A DNA stretch of 64,000 nucleotides from Chlamydomonas sphaeroides. Taxonomy: Eukaryota; Chlorophyta; Chlorophyceae; Chlamydomonadales; Chlamydomonadaceae. Made by a program: the position numbers and the translations under genes. The notes below the pieces were generated by a model. The model was not told the origin of the DNA. It saw nothing but the letters and a program-made list of their open reading frames with translations, and did not search any database. Within the stretch, counting starts at the first letter, position 1, and each line of letters opens with the position of its first letter. The DNA lies in the NCBI GenBank assembly GCA_001662425.1, contig BDDC01000211.1:22825-86824 (forward strand), read 5' to 3'. Positions 59,118 through 64,000 of the stretch are shown here, piece by piece.

Positions 59118-62100
59118 ATGGCCTGGGCCCGCAGCGGATTGGCGCACGGCATGCCGCGCTCGGTGTTGCCCTCGGGACTGACGCATGCTGCGGTCCTTGT
59201 CGTCGCGCTCGTTTTGATGGCTGCAGTTGCACCGGTAAAATGCTTCGAGGATCTTGGTGAGGCAGGCTGGGCTCGGCGCTGCGGCGCTTGCGCGACACAG
59301 CAAACCCATAACATGCAATTGCTACGGTTGCACCGACCACTAGGCCGACGCAGCGAGCGCGTTCCTACACGTGCCACAATCGCTTGCGCTTGCGCAACGA
59401 GCGCCAGCAATCATGCTTGGTTTTGTCAGTCGCTCGACGTCTGGCTTCAATCGCCCGCCGCAAGCCGGGCATTCGTATGACCCCGGCGGATTCAGCGCGT
59501 CGTAAGGATAGTAGCCCTGCTCAACTGCACTTCGGCTGCACTCCTGAACCCGTGCAGATCCGCAGTCCCCCACGCCGCTGACGCTCGCTATCGCGGGTAG
59601 GTTGACGGGGTCCAGGTCGCCTTCCATAGCCGCGGCGATGGCTGATGCCGGGAGGCTTTGTCCTCCTGTCGGGTGCGGTTCGATCGAGGACCGGCCGGGG
59701 CCCCCGGGTAATTTGACGCACGAGCTGAACTGCAAGCGGAAATGCAGCAAGGCCTCTTCTCAGAGAGCCGGGCTTCGGCCACAGACCCAGTAAACCCTAG
59801 TGTACCTAACCTGCGCTTCTTGCATCCCGCCGTCCTTGAAACGCCCACTCGCAGCACTGTCGCCACGGCATCCCCAGCGCCCCCGACCTCCCCACCAGCC
59901 GTCACCCATGCCGCGGCCTCCAAAGCCACCGTCACTGCCGTGGCCCCCGAAGCCTCCGCGGCCACCGCTTCTGCCGTGGCCTCCAACACCACCACCGCGG
60001 CCGCCGCTACCGCCGCATCCTTCAAGGCCACCACGGCCACCACTGACGCCCCGGCCGCCGTGGCCGCCGCGGCCACCCCTGCGGCCGCGGCCCCCAAAGC
60101 CGTCACAGCGACCTTCCTCACCGCCTCGGCCCTTGAAGCCACCGCAGCCACCGTTGAAGCCGCGGCCGCCACGGCCGCCGCAGCGGCCTCCACTAGAGCC
60201 GCGGCCCCCTAAGCCATCGCGGCCACCAGCATCGCCACGGCCCCCGAAGCCACCAACGCGGCCCCCACTACCGTTCCGGCACTCAGCGCCCCCGAGGCCC
60301 CCGGCACCTCCGCGGCCTCCCAAGCCACCGGCACTTCCGCGGCCCCCGACGCCCCCGATGCCCCCAATACGGCCTCCGCTATCGCCGCGGCCCCCCAGGC
60401 CACCGGTCCCACCGCGGCCCCCCAGGCCACCGACGCCACCGCGACCCCCCGCGCGACCGCCGCGGCCACCCCTACCGCCGCGGCCCCCCAGGCCACCGCG
60501 CCCACCCCTCCGTCCGTTCCCGCCGCGCTCCCCAATCCCCCCCGCGGCCCCGCCAAGTCCAACGCCACCGTCTCAACCAAGCAAGCCACCTCCCCAACCC
60601 TTTCTTACCATACAAAGTAAACAAACGCCCCCACCCGCGCCGTCGTCGGCTCCGCCCCAACCGTCACGGCCGCTGCCACCCAGCCCACCCGGTAAGCACG
60701 GGCCGCTCCTGCAACCCTGAACCCACGCACCCTGAGCTGCAGAGCACTGCTTTGTCAAGCGAGTCGGCCCCGCCTAGCTGCGCCAGCGAGGCGCGCTCAC
60801 GTGGCCCTGCCGCGCAGACGTGGGCCCGTGCGTCGACGGCTGCCCCGGTGACCCCCAAGCCATCTGCTCGGCCGCCTCCGCCGGTGCTGCGCGGGACTGC
60901 TCGGAGTGCTGGCCTGGCTTCGCCAAGAGCGCTGCGCCGGGGGCCTCGGACTCCGTGTGCTCCAGTGAGGCTGCGTGGGATGCTGGCGTGGGATGCTGGC
61001 TTGAGGGTCTGGGAGCGGTTCTGTTAACCAAAACAAGTTGCGGGACGCGACCGCGGCTATGCCAGATGCGCTGAGGGCCACCGAGGCGCAAGTGCGCGTC
61101 TGCCGTCGGCTTCGTCGGCTCGCCCCTCGGCCGTTCGGCTCTGGGACCGCCGTCGGTTGATGTCCACGCACGAGACTCCCGGTTGGCTTTGAATACCGAT
61201 GTTGGCAGTGCGGGCTTCGAGGAGTATGAGTAGGACAGGAGGAGGGGCTTCAACTGCACGTGCCGCGCGACGCCTTGCCAAGCGCGCGTGCGTGTGTCGC
61301 GCCCAAGCTGGGTTTCCTAGCTGAGGGTGCAGCGCGCAGGTTGGCGTCACCACACACCCCACGCATCTGCCACTCTTACCCTTTCCCTATGCCTGGCATC
61401 TCACGCCACCCGCGCTGCCGCCTGCGCTGCTCTCCTGCGCCCCCGCTACGACAGGTGTCGTCTTGTCGACTAGCGGACTGGACCAGAGCTGCCCAGCAAC
61501 ACCGGACGCGGCGTGTGCGGTGCAGGAGCGGCGCTGCGGGCTGTACAGCACCTCGGCCTTCGCCTGCGCGGACAGCAGCCCTTCGTGCTCGTCTTGCCAC
61601 GGTGGGTGCTTGGGAATGTTCGTGGAAAAAGATTGAATGGGGATACACCTGACTCTCCGACGTTAGGGGTTAGAAAGCATAATCCGTAGTGGCAACCGCG
61701 ATAGCTTTGCAGCAGTTGCAGCCGTATCACGGTGGGCGCTTGGGGATGGACCTGCGACTACTCCTTCACGTCATAGATCAGCGGCGAGGGCGATCGAGGC
61801 CAGTCGCACACCGCGTTGCGAGAGCAGCTGGTTCCATCCAACACCCGACGGCCAGCACCTCACCTGCCGTAACCCCGCTGTAAACCTGCCGTACACCCCT
61901 CTGCCGTACAGTGCTGTGGTCCGGGGGCGGCGTCGCCTACGCGCAAATCTCCTTGGGGTCGCTGTGGATCGGCACGGGCGCTGGCTCGCCGCGCTTCCGG
62001 CTGCTCGCCAGCGGCACGGACGCGTTCGCGCGGCTTGCGCTGAACACTGACGGGTGAGCTCCCCAGCAGGGGCTGCAGCACGGCGCGCCGAGGAGTGAGG

Positions 62101-64000
62101 TGTGACCCTTGCGGCCGCTCGACGGGATTTGCTGCGTCTAAGACGATGCCGTCCAGTGCCGCCGTCCCGTGTTGGCTGTGACGCCGGTCCCTGACGCTAC
62201 CCTGCTGCCCTGCCCGCTGCCCTGACGTGCATACAGCACCTGGAGCCTCTGGAGCCTCAATGCCCTGGTGCGTGGCAGGCGAGCTTCCCCCAGTTTCCTC
62301 CCATGTTCCAAACGCACAGGCAGGGACAGGGGATACCGTTTGCGCCGTGTCCCTCGCCCGCTCCTCATCTGCGCCGCTCCCCACGCCTCTGCCGTTGCCG
62401 CCGCAGCTCTTCACAAGCGACTCCTTGCCCTCGGAGCTACCAACGGGGTCCAGCTACAGCTACCCGCAATACGGGGGTGCGGCTCGTACCGCCGGGGAAA
62501 GGGCCAGGGGTGTGTTTGGCGCCCGGGCGCGGCTGGGGCTCGCTGCCACAGGCGCCGGCGGCGCGGCGCGCTTCAGTGCGTTGCGCCGCAGCTCAGCTCA
62601 TCAGGGCGCCGCGCTGACCCAGCAGCTGCGAAAGAATCCCGGGTTGCTGCTCATGTCATGTCTTGCTGCGCGCCCCCATAATTGCAGGCACCGCCAATGG
62701 GCCCTACCAGCTGCGTGTGCTGGACGACGGGCACGCCGTGGTCGAGAACAAGGACGGGCAAGTGCCGGGTCTCTGGGGCCATGGCAGGGCTGCTGGGCAG
62801 GAGGGGCACCTGGCATGCAGCTGGAGGACGGGGCCTCGGGGTCATGAGTGCCGCGCGCGGGTTGCGGCTGCTGAGGAGCCTCCTGAGCTCGCCTGGCGCT
62901 GGCTGCGGGAGGGGTATGGGCTGCTAGCCTGGCGATGGCTGCGGGTTTACCCTTGCGCTAACACGTTCCAGCAACGACGGACGACGGCAGCTTACATCCT
63001 ACGTCGCTGGGGCCTTCGCCTGCGTAGGCTGACGTGCTGGGCAACGTTTGATGGTGGGTCATGGGTTTTATTGCTTGGAGCAGTTGCCGTGTGGTTAGCT
63101 GAATGAGCTGCAGTCGTTGCGACGGGACATCAATCTCAGTCGGAGACACTCTGCAGGGCCCCTGCTGCGGCACGGTATCGCCGTCACCCAGCAGGCATGC
63201 TGCTATGCCATGTTGCTGCTTGACGATTGCACACCTCGGACCGCAGTTGCCTTTCCGCCATCGCCAGCTCCGCCTAGTCGGCCGCCTTCCCCGCCAGTGC
63301 AACCGCAGCCACACAGCCTACAGCCATCCTCATCGCCCTCGCCTTCCTCGCCTCCCACATCGCCAGAGCCGCCAGCGCCGTCTCCGCCTCCCTATCTCGA
63401 GCCGCCCCCGCCTCCCACTTTGCCAGGCCCGCCGGCCCCAATTCCGCCGCCCCCCTCGCCCAAGCCGCCGTCGTCACCTTCCCCATCGCCTGAGCCGCTA
63501 TCCCCGTCTCCGCCTCCCTCGCCTGAACCTCCTTCGCCTTCCCCGTCTCCCGAGCCGCAAACGCCGTCTCCGTTTCCCTACCTCGAGCCGCCCTCGCCTT
63601 TCCCATCGCTAGGGCCGCCGGCTCCGATGCCGCCTCCCTCGCCCGAGCCGCCTTCGCCTCCCCCATCGCCGTCACCAACAGCTCCATCGCCGCCGCCCTC
63701 GACCGAGCCACCTCCGCCTCCACCATCGCCGGCACCGCCAACACCATCGCTGCTGCCCTTACCCGAGCCGCCTTCGTCTCCCCCATCACCAATGCCGCCA
63801 GTCCCGTCGCAGCCTACCTTTCCCGAGCCGCCGTTGCCTCCACAATCTCCAAAGCCGCCGGCCCCGTCTCCGCCTCCCACTCTCGAGCCACCTTCGCCTG
63901 TCCCATCCTCGCAGCCGCCCATACCCGCGTCCCCTCCCTCTCCCGAGCCGCCCTCGCCTGCCCCATCGCCGGCGCCACCCACACCCTCTCCGCCTCCCTC
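59118..64000 (+). CDS. Secreted Pro-rich (HRGP-like) glycoprotein with bulb-lectin-like domain, 3' end outside window
   Basis: Exons: 59118-59256, 59855-60691, 60818-60964, 61455-61601, 61912-62053, 62237-62267, 62407-62476, 62688-62761, an unresolved junction, then 63247 to the window end. Exon 1 is a signal peptide (hydrophobic core AAVLVVALVLMAAVA). Exon 2 enters in phase and gives about 275 residues of PRPP/KPP repeats. Exons 3 and 4 encode a Cys-rich module (CVDGCPGD, CSECWPGF, CSSCHG). Exons 5-8 resemble a bulb-type lectin fold: SLGSLWIGTG, FRLLASGTD, GTWSLWSLNAL, and GPYQLRVLDDGHAVVENKDG, the last matching the GPY-L---DDGN-V pattern. The final exon is a Ser-Pro extensin-like region (SPSPEPPSP types) that is still open at 64000. 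This is an extracellular matrix or cell-wall protein with possible sugar binding. The mannose-site residues are not all conserved. Confidence 0.75.

Noticed and set aside
59588..60323. Gly/Arg-rich minus-strand protein (GGRGG repeats) resembling an RNA-binding protein
   Set aside because: It mirrors the Pro-rich plus-strand exon, which has matching splice phases to a signal peptide and a Cys-rich exon. The minus frame has no such context.

Overview
The window is a piece of GC-rich nuclear DNA from a green alga. The evidence is that coding sequence is strongly G/C-ending, that nearly every gene is split into short exons by GT...AG introns of 60-500 bp, and that the proteins are eukaryotic and plastid-lineage types: a PAO/TIC55-like Rieske oxygenase with an apparent transit peptide, a PDF1A-type peptide deformylase, TFIIH Tfb4, and a secreted Pro-rich glycoprotein. 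A chlorophyte of the Sphaeropleales/Selenastraceae kind would fit, but that is inference. By eye I found no TGTAA poly(A) signal just after the stop codons, so a Chlamydomonas-type genome is less likely. Two runs of N (9767-10125, 32708-33047) are assembly gaps.

I assembled twelve genes exon by exon, checking reading phase across most junctions. Left to right they are: a Cys-rich secreted protein with a hydrophobic C-terminal tail (+, 2132-5685); a large MYND zinc-finger protein (+, 6677-12898); an APC-superfamily amino acid/GABA/choline-type permease (-, 14996-20759); a CREST-superfamily multi-pass membrane protein related to alkaline ceramidases and PAQR receptors (-, 23270-25436); a BAG6/CIP73-like ubiquitin-domain protein (+, 25706-32611); peptide deformylase (-, 33893-36470); TFIIH subunit Tfb4/p34 (+, 36599-38846); the Rieske oxygenase (-, 40850-46430); a TPR protein with a Lys/Asp/Arg tail (+, 46657-48828); NTAN1 N-terminal Asn amidohydrolase (-, 50076-51821); a leucine-rich-repeat protein with an F-box-like start (+, 52272-57722); and a secreted Pro-rich glycoprotein with a bulb-lectin-like domain that runs off the right edge (+, 59118-end).

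From 23 to 58 kb the genes form four head-to-head pairs with about 130-450 bp between start codons (CREST/BAG6-like, PDF/Tfb4, Rieske/TPR, NTAN1/LRR), and the pairs meet tail to tail. Bidirectional promoters are therefore likely. The genes do not form one pathway. PDF, NTAN1 and the BAG6-like protein all act on protein N-termini or protein quality control, but this may be chance.

I found no dedicated novel system. The most unusual DNA-level features are a 56-bp AT-rich element present in 55/56-identical copies inside introns of two unrelated genes 44 kb apart, and several introns that carry a second copy of their own exon end plus 5' splice site. There are also two probable GC-AG introns, a decayed reverse transcriptase fragment near the left edge, and many intronic minisatellites.
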